Source: Primulina eburnea
Taxonomy: Eukaryota > Streptophyta > Magnoliopsida > Lamiales > Gesneriaceae
DNA length: 64,000 nt
Assembly: GCF_022965805.1 (NCBI RefSeq)
Contig: NC_133105.1
Location: 28,371,208-28,435,207, forward strand
Direction of reading: 5' to 3'
A program made the position numbers and the translations under genes. How positions within the stretch are numbered: position 1 is the stretch's first letter; every line of letters begins with the position of its first letter. Below the pieces are notes generated by a model. It was not told the origin of the DNA. It was given only the letters and a program-made list of their open reading frames with translations, and made no database searches. Positions 43,047 to 53,798 of the stretch are shown here, piece after piece.

Positions 43047-44504
43047 TCATAATCGCATCGAACCATCTTTCTTTCGAACAAATAGCACCGGAGCACCCCA
43101 AGGTGATACACTCGGTCTAATGTACCCCTTGGACAGAAGATCTTCTAACTGCGCTTTCAATTCTTTCAGCTCTATCGGTGCCATCCTATACGGAGCTCTC
43201 GAAATAGGAACACTGCATGGCACAAGATCTATGCTAAAATCTACCTCTCGAACTGGAGGCAACCCTGGAATCTCATCTGGGAACACATCTGCAAACTCGC
43301 AAACCACTGGCAGATCTGCCAATGCTGGGCTCGACTTCAGTAGATCTACTGAATATACGAGAAAACCCTCTGCTCCTCTCTGAAGCAATCTACTCATAGT
43401 CAGAGCAGATACTAAGGGAATCCGAGATCTGAAACCCTTTCCGTAGAATTTCCACTCATCTGTCATTTCGGGTCTGAATATGACAATTTTGTGGAAACAA
43501 TCTACAGTGGCCCTGTACTTGGTTAACATATCTATGCCAACTATGCAATCAAAATCAGCTAACCCAAGTACTACACAGTCTAAATCAATCTCATGCCCCT
43601 CAAACTGAAGTATACAGTGTCTAACAGTAGTCACAGATATCAAACCACTTCCCAACGGAGAAGCTATAGACACTACCGTAGACATCGACTCAACAGGCAA
43701 TGAATGTCTCAATGCAAAATATTCAGAGAGGAATGTATGAGATGAACCTGTGTCTATCAACACATATGCAGGATAACCGCAATGAAAACAGTTACCTGCA
43801 ATGACGTCATCTGGTGCCTCCTGCGCCTGTTCCTCTGTCAGCGCAAATACCCTAGCCTGCTGTCGGGGAGGTTGACTCACTGTCTGACTACCTCCTGGTC
43901 TCTGCTGGGTCTGTGTAGATGGTGGCTGGAAGGAGTGTACAGAGGATGCCTGTCTCTCCATCTGTGGCAGTGGTGCTGATGACCCTGCACTCTGGAATCG
44001 TTGTGCACCTCTCTGGGGACAAACTCTGGCGAAGTGTCCCTGTTGCCTACAGATGTTGCGACGTCCCATAACTCCTTGACACTGGTTCGTGGCATGTCGC
44101 CCTCCGCACGAACTACAGTATACGCCACTATAATCTGACCCCTGACCTCTCTGTCGAGATCCACTTGAGCTCGATGAACTACTCCCAGATTTCTTAAACT
44201 GCTTGCCCTTAGCCTTCAGAAATTCTTTCTTGCCACTACTACTAGATCCACTATCGAAGCGAGGAGGTGGTGGTGGAAACTGTACGGTAGTAGGCTGTGG
44301 CGGTCTCTTCCCCTGAACATCGTAGGAAGTCCCTCGCTGCCTGATCAAGCCAGCCTCTGCTCCCTTCGCTTGGTTCAGTGCCTCTGAAAAAGTATTAGGC
44401 CGGCCCGTGTTCACCAAGGTAAAGACATCTGGATTTAACCCATTGATGAACTGATCGGCCACTGCCTCGTCGTTCCCTGCCACATGCGGTGCAAATCGTA
44501 GCAA
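43047..44504 (-). pseudogene. Element D gag C-terminus, protease and RT N-terminus
   Basis: The 485-codon frame has the end of capsid, a Ser-rich linker, a cysteine motif CSSCGGRHATNQC, a zinc knuckle in which the first Cys is Arg (RNICRQQGHFARVC), protease LIDTGSSHTFLS, and the first RT motif [15 protein letters not shown]. It stops at RLCIDY, where Cys is replaced by TGA. It is in the same frame as the upstream gag piece and the RT piece, so it was one polyprotein. Confidence 0.92.
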
Positions 44505-44540
44505 TGCAAAAAATTTAGCAACATACTCCTCGATGTTCCA

Positions 44541-44957
44541 CTATCCCTGTCTCAAATTCGCAAATTCAGCTCCTTTATCTTTTCGGTAGGAGACGGGGAA
44601 GAAGCGCTGATAGAACTCATCTTTGAAAACTTTCCACGTAATGTCAATGCCTCGGTGCTCCAAGGCTCTCTTCGCAGTCAACCACCAGCTCTTTGCAAAC
44701 TCTTGCAGCCGATGCCCTATCAATTTCACACGTCGCTCATCAGTGTATGCCAAAGACTCAAACAACATTTCGATATCATCAAGCCAGCTCTCGCACTCTA
44801 CTGCACTCTCTGTGCCCTTCAGCGTAGGAGGATGGAAAGACTGAAACCTCTTCAATAAGGTCTCCATCGGCGTAGCGGTAACATCCATATGTGTACCTGA
44901 TGTGCTACCCTGCTCTGGCTGTGGTATACGTCTAGGCGGCGTAAATCTGATTATCAA
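44541..44957 (-). pseudogene. Element D gag N-terminal part
   Basis: It starts MIIRFTPPRRIPQPEQG and includes the retrotransposon gag core (WLDDIEMLFESLAYTDE to WKVFKDEFYQRFFP), stopping after FANLRQG at a TAG. The frame continues directly into the next piece, so the stop is a point change, probably from CAG. The 230 bp between here and the primer site are an untranslated leader. Confidence 0.92.
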
Positions 44958-45186
44958 ACTGATTAGTACACAATCAATATCATCTGTCTCAGCCCTCCTC
45001 TGATCATATACCTCTGATCGAGAATCGGTTCTAATTCAGGCTTGACAAGTATATGCTGTAAATCAATTCTAATACAATACAACAGATAATAGGGAAAGCA
45101 ATAAATCATGATAGCACATCAAAAGCAAGCAAGATGACTCGATCTACCCCGCTCATTCTATTCTATCTCAGTCTACAAAACCTACT

Positions 45187-45198
45187 GCTCTGATACCA
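45187..45198 (-). other. Element D primer binding site
   Basis: TGGTATCAGAGC on the minus strand, five bases inside the LTR end at 45204. Confidence 0.88.
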
Positions 45199-45203
45199 CC
45201 TGT

Positions 45204-47013
45204 TGTGGGGACCCGGGCTCTAACTCAATTCTTTTGGGATTTATTGGATCTTTGCTCGAAAATGTGCGTCAAAATTTTGCTTTTAACATTAAATCAAATG
45301 TATAATCAAAGCATAACACGTCTTTATAATAATTAAACAACATCAGGTACATACAAGTCTGTTTGTACAAGCATACACTAATACTCCAATACCAACTACA
45401 AACATAAATCGTACAAGTCTAGTAGGACAACCCTAGAAATCTTCAACGCCCGAGATCTCCACGCTATCATCAATCTCTCATCTAGCTCGAGACCCAGATC
45501 CTGCCCCACCTGTTGCCATGCACACATACAGACTCGACAACAGCCGGATAACTCCGGTGAGAACAAATCCCAGTATAAAACATGGATGTATGCAATGTAA
45601 TTAAATCAAGTACAAAGGCATATCATATGTCAACTAACATGAATTATAATCTAAAACATGTAAAAGAATACAAATCTGTATTCAACATTTATATCTTGAC
45701 TCGACTCATTTCTAATCTAGGGATCCCGGTGTGAATAAGACGGTCTGTCACCTACCCATCCACTCGGGGTGACGGTACGTCTTATTCCTAGACTTCGGTC
45801 AACTCTGTATCGAGGGTCTACACATAGAGGAAATCTACTACTATGCGTCGATACACCGAAACGTCTAGTTTTGGCCAATCTGCCAATGTCTCCTATCTCA
45901 GGACTCGAATATAAATCAATAAACAAGACATTACATAATTAAATGTAATAACAATCTAGTATGTGATTTAGGGAAACTCGTATCAAATCTGAATCGAGTT
46001 GTGCAATCCCGTGACCACATGAATTATACCTTTCTTGTCGAACAATCGGTCGTAGACGAATTCTCGAATTCAATGTAGCCAATAACAATCTGAAATGGCA
46101 ATGTGTAGACACATTCTATCAATATACATCTCAATCAACTCAATGTACAAATCTGTAATTGATTTCAATACAATTCAACGGCGTAACGGCGTAGTTTCGC
46201 GATACCGATAACTCAATCTCAACATATATCAATAATATACAGTCCTCAACTCATCATCATCATCATAAGCATAGGACCATACTCAAAACCTGTATCACTT
46301 CAATCTACACATGCTTGGAACCAACAACCGTAGCATATAACATCCGTTTCTTGATCAGGTTGCGAATATATCATGCTCAATACCCCAAGAATACAATATA
46401 ACTAACATATTACAATTTCTCCAACACCTATAATTCGAAACATGTTGGAATTACATAAAATTTACATCACCTTGTAGCCGTCGATGCAAGGAACACAAAT
46501 CTTAACTCGGAATACAATTCGGATGGCTAAATCATTCAAACTTCCAAGTTAAAGATCAAAAGAAATGAAAGCTTTCTCCCTGAATTCTCTCGGCTCTCAA
46601 ATGGTGAAGTGCAAGGAAATGAAGACACATAATCTATATTGCATGGTTTATAACACATGGTTTATTCTTCAAAGGCCACGCATGACCGCAGGTGCGGTAA
46701 CTCAGGAGCGCGGTTGCGCTGTGCTCACGGCGAGTTCATCCAAAAGTGCAGCACCTAGACCGCGGGTGCGGTTCCTGCATGTCCAAGGGTGCGGTCACAC
46801 CACCGTGGGTGCGGTGTTGCTTGCACCGCGGTTGCGGTCTTGCTTCGGATATATTCACCAACTTTCTATCTAAACACCGCGGGTGCGGTCTTGTCTGAGG
46901 CGCAGGTGCGGTGTGGCTTCGACCTTTCCTTCAAAAATTCTCATTTTTATGTCATGCATTCTTACCTCTTCAAATCTAACATCAATGACAACTGATAATT
47001 CTCGAGCCTTACA
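45204..47013 (-). repeat. Element D 5' LTR
   Basis: 1810 bp, partner of 38514-40321. It carries the same palindrome array at about 46685-46910, with independent decay of single motifs. The target copy aatta follows. Confidence 0.95.
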
Positions 47014-48293
47014 AATTAAGCAACAAATAAATTTACCAAAAGAGTGGCAGTTTTACCAAGCTCTAGTATTTTGACCATATCTCTCAAATTACTTGGTCAA
47101 ATGGTTTTAAAAAAATACCACAACTAGACAACTCAATTATCCACATGTTTCTTTTTATGTGAAGAAGAAAATTCGGAGAAGAAGATTTTCAAAAGTGATG
47201 TGTAATATAATATAATATCTTGGAACACCAATGAAGACTTATGTGTAAAAAAATAATATTTTATTTGTGGTTGTCTCCCCAAATTTGGCTATAAATAGTG
47301 TAGCATTATAATGTATTGAGATATCCCTCATTCTTTGAACAAACCTTTCAGTTCATAATATTTCTCTCTAAATTTTTCCTTTATTTCTTCATTTAAATAT
47401 AATTAGCATGTTAATTTCATATTCAAAGTTTTACACTTTAAATAATGAATAGCTAACTTCCTAAAGTTGAGATGAAAAGGTGAAACCCTTGGCATGATAA
47501 TAAAGTTACTAAAAGGTAAGAATCTATGTTTTATAATATTTAATCATTATTTATTGTTTATGTTATATTTATTTCTTTAAGTATTTTTATACCCTACTTA
47601 TAAGAGGGAGTTTTGATTTATTGTTGCTATATGTTACGCTAAATTCTTGGAGCCATTTAAATGTTAGTTTGGTATTTTCAACCATTTAAAGTGGGTGCCT
47701 TGATTTATTATATATGAATATATTATAATATTAAATTCTTGGTACCATTTAAATGTTTGTTTGGTTTTACCAACCATTTAAAGTGGGAACCTTGATTTAC
47801 TATATATAAATATATCATAATATTAATTTCTTGGTACCATTTAAATGTCAGTTTGGTTTTACCAACCATTTAAAGTGGGAACCTTGATTTAGTGTTTACA
47901 AATATATATATAGCACAATAAATACTTGACAACATTTATAAGTTTTGGTATATATTATATACTTATAAGATAATAATATATAACATAATATAAATATGAT
48001 TATTTAATATATTAGAACCATTTTATTAAGTGGATTTCAATATTGTTCGTTAATGTTAACTTTATTAAAATACCAAGAGTGGATCCTTTAATCTCAACTA
48101 CTTAAATTAAAATTTGAACAATTAAAAATTACAAATTAAAGATTCAAACAACTAAAAGAAAAAATAAATAAAAAGACATTGTAGTGGACTTGTAATTACC
48201 TTAGCTTCCTCTTGGATACGATATTCGAACTCATCGAATTATACTACTTGTGGACAACCCGCTCTTGGGAGTGCAACAATCAAAGTCCCAACA
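47014..48293 (+). repeat. Element L 5' LTR, second part
   Basis: It continues the LTR after D. The end is placed at GTCCCAACA, seven bases before the tRNA-Asp-type primer site; a few bases of uncertainty remain. It has no coding content. Confidence 0.7.
47641..47916 (+). repeat. Three 92-bp tandem repeats in the L LTR
   Basis: Units begin at 47641, 47733 and 47825 (AAATTCTTGG...ACCATTTAAATG...CAACCATTTAAAGTGGG...CCTTGATTTA), with a partial unit before the first. They are AT-rich and only mildly diverged. Confidence 0.85.
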
Positions 48294-48299
48294 AGTTTT

Positions 48300-48316
48300 T
48301 GGCGCCGTTTCCGGGG
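48300..48316 (+). other. Element L primer binding site (tRNA-Asp type)
   Basis: TGGCGCCGTTTCCGGGG matches, with one mismatch, the complement of the 3' end of plant tRNA-Asp, as used by Athila/Tat gypsies. It differs from the Met-type sites of every other element with a visible primer site here. Confidence 0.8.
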
Positions 48317-48476
48317 AAGTATAATTTAATTTCAAGTCTATTTAATTTTGTTTATATTTTATTTTTCTTTATTTGAATTTTTATTGCTTTTGTGTGTTTT
48401 TATTCTTTTGCATGAGCATTTGGTCACGTACACTTAGTGGTCGACTCATTCGAAATAACCCTTTATTTTACAAAAC

Positions 48477-49521
48477 ATGGCGGAAGAACCCATCCAAGAA
48501 AATGAAGATGAAATTCAATCTCAACATGATCATGATAGACGAAGAACACTTAGAGATCACATGAAACCTACACGTACTAGTGCACCTTCATGTCTAGTTT
48601 TTCCCCTCGATGCATCTCATTTCAATTTTAAGCCTGGTATTATCCAACTTTTACTCAATTTTCATGGATTAGATTCTGAAAATCCATACATGCATTTAAG
48701 AGAGTTTGAAGAAGTGTGCAACACATATAATGATCTAAATTGTAGCATGAACACCATTCGACTTAAGCTTTTTCCTTTTTCTTTAAAAGATAAAGCTAAA
48801 ACTTGACTACAAAATCTTAGATCGGGATCCATTCGAACTTGGGATGAATTGCAACAACAATTTTTTGAAAAAGTTTTTTCCATCTCATAGAACAAATTCT
48901 TTCAAAAGGCAAATCATCACTTTCACTCAAAAACAAGGAGAAACTTTTTATCAGTGTTGGGATAGATACAAAGAATTGCTTAATCTTTGTCCACGTCATG
49001 GTTTTGAAATTTGGAGAGTTATTTCTCAATTTTATGAAGGCTTAACACCTAAAGATAGGTAAATGGTTGAATTTATGTGTAATGGAACATTTGAAGATAA
49101 AGATCCAAACGAGGCAATTGATTATCTCGATTCATTAGCTGAAAATGATCAAAATTGGGACAATATAGGTACAATTGAACCATCAAACAAGATTGAATCT
49201 CCTACATCTGGTGGAGGTATGTACACTCTCAAAGATGAACATGATCTTCAAGCTAGATTTACCTCTTTGGTAAGAAAAGTTGAGGCACTTGAATTGAAAA
49301 AGAATGGTCAATTAAAATCTGTTCAAGAAATTGTGTGTCACATCTGTGATACAAGTGATCATCTTACAAAAGATTGTCCCACTTTGCCCTCTTTTAAAGA
49401 ATGTCTCCATGAACAAGCCAATGTTTTGAACAATTTTAAAAGGCCAATTTTTGAACCATTTTCTCAAAATTACAATCCAGGTTGGCGAAATCATCAAAAT
49501 TTTAGTTGGAGGAATGATAAT
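48477..49521 (+). pseudogene. Element L gag (Athila/Tat-like), broken and interrupted by M
   Basis: Three pieces are readable. 48477-48806 has HLREFEEVCNTYN and LKLFPFSLKDKAKT, then TGA where Trp is expected. 48844-49062 follows a frameshift in the T/A-rich run near 48865 and has FFPSHRTNSFKRQI and FYQCWDRYKELLNLCP, then TAA. From 49063 it has FYEGL-type continuation and a CCHC knuckle (CHICDTSDHLTKDC), ending at M (49521). The SLKDKAKxWL, FFP and CWDRYKELLxxCP signatures are those of Athila/Tat gag. No later part of L is in the window. Confidence 0.88.
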
Positions 49522-51300
49522 TGTGACACCTCTGACCCATTTTATAAAATAACAGCGGAATTTAAAATTTTTCTTTAAAATGGAGGAAGGATTCAAAATA
49601 CATTTCATATATATTCAAAAGTATACAAATGATCAATAAAATGATACAACAAAAAGCAAAATATCATTCTTGTGATCATGTCAAAATGCTAGCAAAATAA
49701 CTTCTTCCTTCCATCTTTGGTATGCATATGACTCCGGCCCACAATCAACGTCTCGGCCCGTCGCTCTTATCTGCATCACATGAAATAACTGAAATGAGTA
49801 TAAAACTCAGCAAGTGGAACTCTTACATAGCAATGTACATAGCATACTCTGTAAAACATGGCTTTATAAACATTAAATACCATCAACTTTTTTAACATAT
49901 CAATAATATAACAATAAGATGGTATTTCTCTTTTCTCTGTTGGATTGATATCTATATAGTATCTCTGTCTCTGTACCTATATCCCATCGATATAAATCGA
50001 TAACTCTGAGGGATATAAGTCTATGGTCGTTGATCAACTAATTGCATGCAATCTCTGACTATGTATCTATCAATCCATAAATCATTTTTAAACTTTCTCT
50101 TTGGCATTTAATCAAACACTTTGAAGACTTTATTCTCTTGTATTCCCTTTTTACACAATTGAGACATTCAATTACCTCTAATATACCAACAAGTATATCA
50201 ATACATAATATGAATCAAATGGAAGGGAATAACATGTTAAAACCATTGAAACACAATAAATATACTATCATGTGAGCACAAGAATGAGATTCCACTTACA
50301 ACCAACAAGAACACCTTCAATATAAACCCTTGGTACACAACCTACACAATAAATCATATATAACACCATCAACATCTCAATAATCAGACAACAATATCAA
50401 TAAACCCATAAAATCAACACCATCACCAAACCCATATCATCTCCAACACCAAAACCAAGAAATAACCAAACCAAAAGCTTACATTAGCCCTTTAAACTCC
50501 AAAAGAACCTTGTTCTAACTCCGGATTGAAGATTAATTGCTTGATTGAAAGAAAGGATAAAAAGAAAATGAAGAACCCTACTTGGAAACGTTGGAGGAGA
50601 GAAAAGAAGAGAAGGGAAATGAGAGAAATGAGTGTCCCAATCGGTTAAAAAGCCTAAATTCACCCAAAACACGCTTTTGTACTGTGCCCGGCGCTCGGGC
50701 GGTCAAAAATTACCGCTCGGGCGCCAATGATTCTGCCCGAAACCCAAATGTCCAGAAGTGGTGGCGCTCGGGCGGCCAAACATTACCGCTCGGGCGCCAC
50801 TCTGTGCATTGCCACGCTAAAGATCACTTCAGAAACCCCTCCTCCCGTCCGAATTAGAAAAAGTGGTAAACTTCAAAGTTGTAGCTCTATGTCATATCTT
50901 GAATCCCTCAAAATTTCAGATCATTTGGAGATCTGAGTAAAAAGCTATGCCCATTCTCCCAACATGTGTCACTGGAAGAACGACGAAACACACGACACAC
51001 TTCGGGGCTCTTTTGGCTTATCTTCCACAATGATTTGAACAAAACTCAAAATAAGAAAGTTACACCTCTATGTCTTATCTAATCACTCCAATTGGCCTCA
51101 TACCAATTGGCTCAACATACGAATTATCATGAATTTAATCGTAACGCCGCTACAACTGCACCACACATCATCTATAACCAACCTTACTAAAAATCCTAAA
51201 TCGAAACTCTTAACATCCAAACTATACTTAAACTTGACCAAGAAGTCAATAAACATACAAAATCTTAAACCGTACCGTACATCAGGCTTGGCTATTACAA
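49522..51300 (-). repeat. Element M 3' LTR
   Basis: 1779 bp. On the plus strand it begins TGTGACACCTCTGACCC and ends GGCTTGGCTATTACA. The first 470 bp match 63527-64000 closely. The body of the LTR has no coding signature. Confidence 0.92.
50690..50800 (-). promoter_or_regulatory. CGCCCGAGCG motif array in the M LTR
   Basis: Four motifs of the type GGCGCTCGGGCGGT or ACCGCTCGGGCGCC alternate in opposite directions within 110 bp (about 50691, 50719, 50763, 50785). The centre of each is CGC-CCGA-GCG. The related LTR of I has a shorter version next to its TATA-like box. I see no convincing TATA box here. Confidence 0.6.
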
Positions 51301-51338
51301 TCTCCCCCCTTAAAGGAATTTCGTCCTCGAAATTAACG

Positions 51339-51785
51339 TCACTGCAAAAACAACTCGGGATACTTCTCTCTCATCTCATCCTCTGGTTCCCACGTGGCTT
51401 CTTCGATCAAATGATTCCTCCAAAGGACTTTAACAATGCCAATCTCTTTGTTTCTCAACACTTTAACTTTTCGATCCAGAATCTGGATCGGAATCTCTTG
51501 GTACGTCAAGTTCGGCGTCAAATCAAATGGCTCGTGACGAAGAACATGGGAAGGATTCGCAATATACTTCCTGAGCATCGAAACATGAAAAACATTATGA
51601 ACTCTGTCAAGATCTGGCGGTAGGGCTAACCTGTAAGCTCGATCAACAACTCTGTCTAAGATCTCAAATGGCCAATAAATCTCGGACTCAACTTTCCCTT
51701 CTTGCCAAACCGCATCACACCCTTGAGAGGTGCTATCTTCAAAAACACATGGTCGCCAACCTCAAACTGCAACGGTCTACGACGT
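51339..51785 (-). pseudogene. Element M pol C-terminus
   Basis: It reads on from the integrase after F: RRPLQFEVGDHVFLKI, then KLSPRFIG, where one missing base shifts the frame near 51675. The new frame (51339-51578 is its longest Met-initiated part) has VFHVSMLRKYIANPSHV and the chromodomain-like tail VKVLWRNHLIEEATWE ending YPELFLQ. Confidence 0.88.
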
Positions 51786-53264
51786 TGTAGTAACCCGATT
51801 CCTAATTTGAGTTAATTATCGGATTAATTATATTTTCGGTGGGATCGGAAGGACCGAACAAGTTCGGATCGTCCGATGAGTTCGGATCGTCCGATGAGTT
51901 CGGATCGTCCGAGCCAGTGTCGGACCGTCCGGGACAGGTGGCTGGACACGTGGAAGGGTTCTGGACACGTGGTAAGGTTCGGATCATCCGATTGGGGTTC
52001 GGATCGTCTGAGACAGGTGGCTGTACTCGTGGAAGTCATGCAAGGATCGGATCGTCCGATCAGAGTTCGGACCGTCCGAAGTGTGCCGGATCGGAGCTTC
52101 CGAAATGGTTCGGATCGTCCGAACATTAGCTATAAATAGAGGCGCGAGGCTTCATTTGTGACTCGCCAATTCAGAGAGTTCCATAGCATTTCAGTCGTTT
52201 CTGTGAGATTCTAGTCTTTTTCCGAGGTTCGGGCACTAGCGGGGAGCTGCTGGTCTTGTAGCGGAGCTGTGCTCTAGTTGGGAGCTAGCGGCATCAGTGG
52301 GCTAGCGACGGACGAAGGTTTGGAATTGTATCAGTATTATCTCAGGATTATCTAGTTAAGTCTGGTAGATAAGTTTTAGTGATGGTTTTCACTTGATGAA
52401 TAGGCTTGGACTAGACCTGTTGTCTGGTTATTCCAGTGGATTAGGATTGCTGTGATAGAGGTACGAAAGTACTATCCGAGATATCCTGGTTGAGTATACA
52501 TTCTTATATGTGTTGCATGATTATGTGGTGCATTGATATATGTCATATGATGCATGCTATTATGTCACGTTTATTACTGCACGTTGCATTTCATGTTGAG
52601 CCGTATCTCCTTCGAGATAGCCTTTACTGTTGAGCTGTATCTCTTTCGAGATAAGCTATATATCTTGTGGGGCCGCTCAGCCCTGTCTTGTCTTGTGGAC
52701 GCATGGACACCGAGAGTACACAGTGGCCGACGGGTCTGGAGGGCTTCGGTGATCCGGGACATTTTAGGTCCACGTCTGTTCTTGCAGTGGATGCAGTGAC
52801 CCAGAGGTAGGACCGCGCGGCACTATCCACTTGGCGCCTCTAGACTGAGCATTTTGAGATCTTTTGTGATTCCTGTTTCTTGACTACCCTGGTATCATAT
52901 CATAGCATGTGCATTTCATATAGGTTTGTATACTCATGCTTTTGTACTGGGCGTTCTTATCGCTCACGTCCTCGGTTTTGTTTATCTTGGACACCCCATT
53001 TCCACGGGGCAGGCCTCAGGTTGGATGGCTCAGGAGGAGGAGGAGGACGTTGAGTAGCCGGTGGAGTTATTTATTCAGTACTCTTTGATTCGATATGGTT
53101 GTACCGTATACTTTCTTTTCATTCTGAGTTGTTATGGATTTTCGATGGGGTTGTATAACTATCATTTGTTGACCTTTTCCGCTATTATCTCTGATTGTTA
53201 TTAATTAAGTTAAGTTGCATGCTTAGTTCTTGATTAGTAGGTGATTCTGGAACGGGTCACTACA
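51786..53264 (+). repeat. Element F 5' LTR
   Basis: 1479 bp. The transcribed part after the TATA box (52131) has no ORF with coding signature. Confidence 0.96.
51842..52138 (+). promoter_or_regulatory. Element F LTR promoter: palindrome array, paired G-boxes and TATA box
   Basis: About eleven TTCGGA-N3-TCCGAA-type motifs lie between 51842 and 52125. Two ACACGTGG boxes (51946-51953 and 51965-51972) sit in the middle. The last palindrome ends about 7 bp before TATAAATA (52131-52138). The same arrangement recurs in the 3' LTR (58001-58297). ACGTGG-type boxes are known bZIP/ABRE sites; responsiveness here is inference. Confidence 0.75.
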
Positions 53265-53268
53265 TTTA

Positions 53269-53280
53269 TGGTATCAGAGC
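53269..53280 (+). other. Element F primer binding site
   Basis: TGGTATCAGAGC, four bases after the LTR end at 53264. Confidence 0.9.
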
Positions 53281-53363
53281 ATGCTTACGATTTTGGGATA
53301 TAGATTCTGTTTTGGGATTTTCGTTGACCATTTTACCATTTTTCCCCATTCTATCTTGTAGCG

Positions 53364-53792
53364 ATGGCTGACCACTTTGGTGATGAGAGTAGTCAGGGGA
53401 GTGTAGGTCGTTGGGGCGACCAGGATGATCATAGGCGTCATCGTGAGCATCGTCATCGTCGGGATGGTCCTAGGCGTTTTGATTTGCATCGTTTTATTCA
53501 GATGGGGCCTAAGCCTCTAGTCGGTGGAGAGACTCCCGATGATGCTGAGGACTGGTTAGAGCGCATGGAGAGTTGTTTCCGTGCATTTCAGTGCACCGAG
53601 GAGCAGAAGATAGAGACCCTTAGCTTTCTTCTCGAGGGCCGTGCGCGCAAGTGGTGGCGATCGACTTCTGCGCCGATAGTCCAGTCCCAGGGTAGGGTGA
53701 CTTGGGCCGATTTCCGTGCAGCTTTCATGCAGCTGTATTTTCCTCCAGCCCTTCGCCAGGCGAAGACGATTGAGCTCCTGAATCTTAAGTAG
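53364..53792 (+). pseudogene. gag: Element F gag N-terminal part
   Basis: It starts MADHFGDESSQGSVGRWGD, followed by a basic His/Arg stretch and the gag core (AEDWLERMESCFRAFQCTEE; RKWWRS; FMQLYFPPALR), ending ELLNLK at a TAG. The frame continues without shift into the next segment, so the TAG interrupts one polyprotein. Relatives have Gln here (ELRQG in M), so CAG to TAG is the likely change. Confidence 0.9.
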
Positions 53793-53798
53793 GGGAGT

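Larger units (their letters stand above)
38514..47013 (-). mobile_element. Element D: full-length but mutated Ty3/gypsy element
   Basis: It has two LTRs of about 1.81 kb (38514-40321 and 45204-47013), the target duplication aatta (38509-38513 and 47014-47018), primer site, gag-pol and purine tract. By eye the LTRs differ at about 25-30 sites, so it is older than E or F. Gag-pol has in-frame stops, a frameshift and two damaged catalytic or binding residues. The pol tail suggests a Tekay/Del-like chromovirus. Confidence 0.95.
49522..51780 (-). mobile_element. Element M: gypsy, 3' portion (3' LTR and pol end)
   Basis: It holds the 3' LTR (49522-51300), purine tract (51301-51312) and pol tail, cut at 51780 by element F. 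The rest is at 59423-64000. M lies in the gag of L; ataat (49517-49521) is the local target copy and the other is outside the window. Confidence 0.92.

Noticed and set aside
48300..48316. tRNA gene near the GGCGCCGTTTCCGGGG sequence
   Set aside because: Only the 3'-end complement of tRNA-Asp is present, as expected for a primer binding site. No cloverleaf can be formed around it.
51824..52139. Open frames of 87-100 codons on both strands with SSDEFGSSDEFGSS or SDRPxSSDRP repeats (again at 57983-58298)
   Set aside because: They are translations of the palindrome array in the F LTRs. A palindromic repeat gives open frames on both strands. No start context, domain or conservation supports them.
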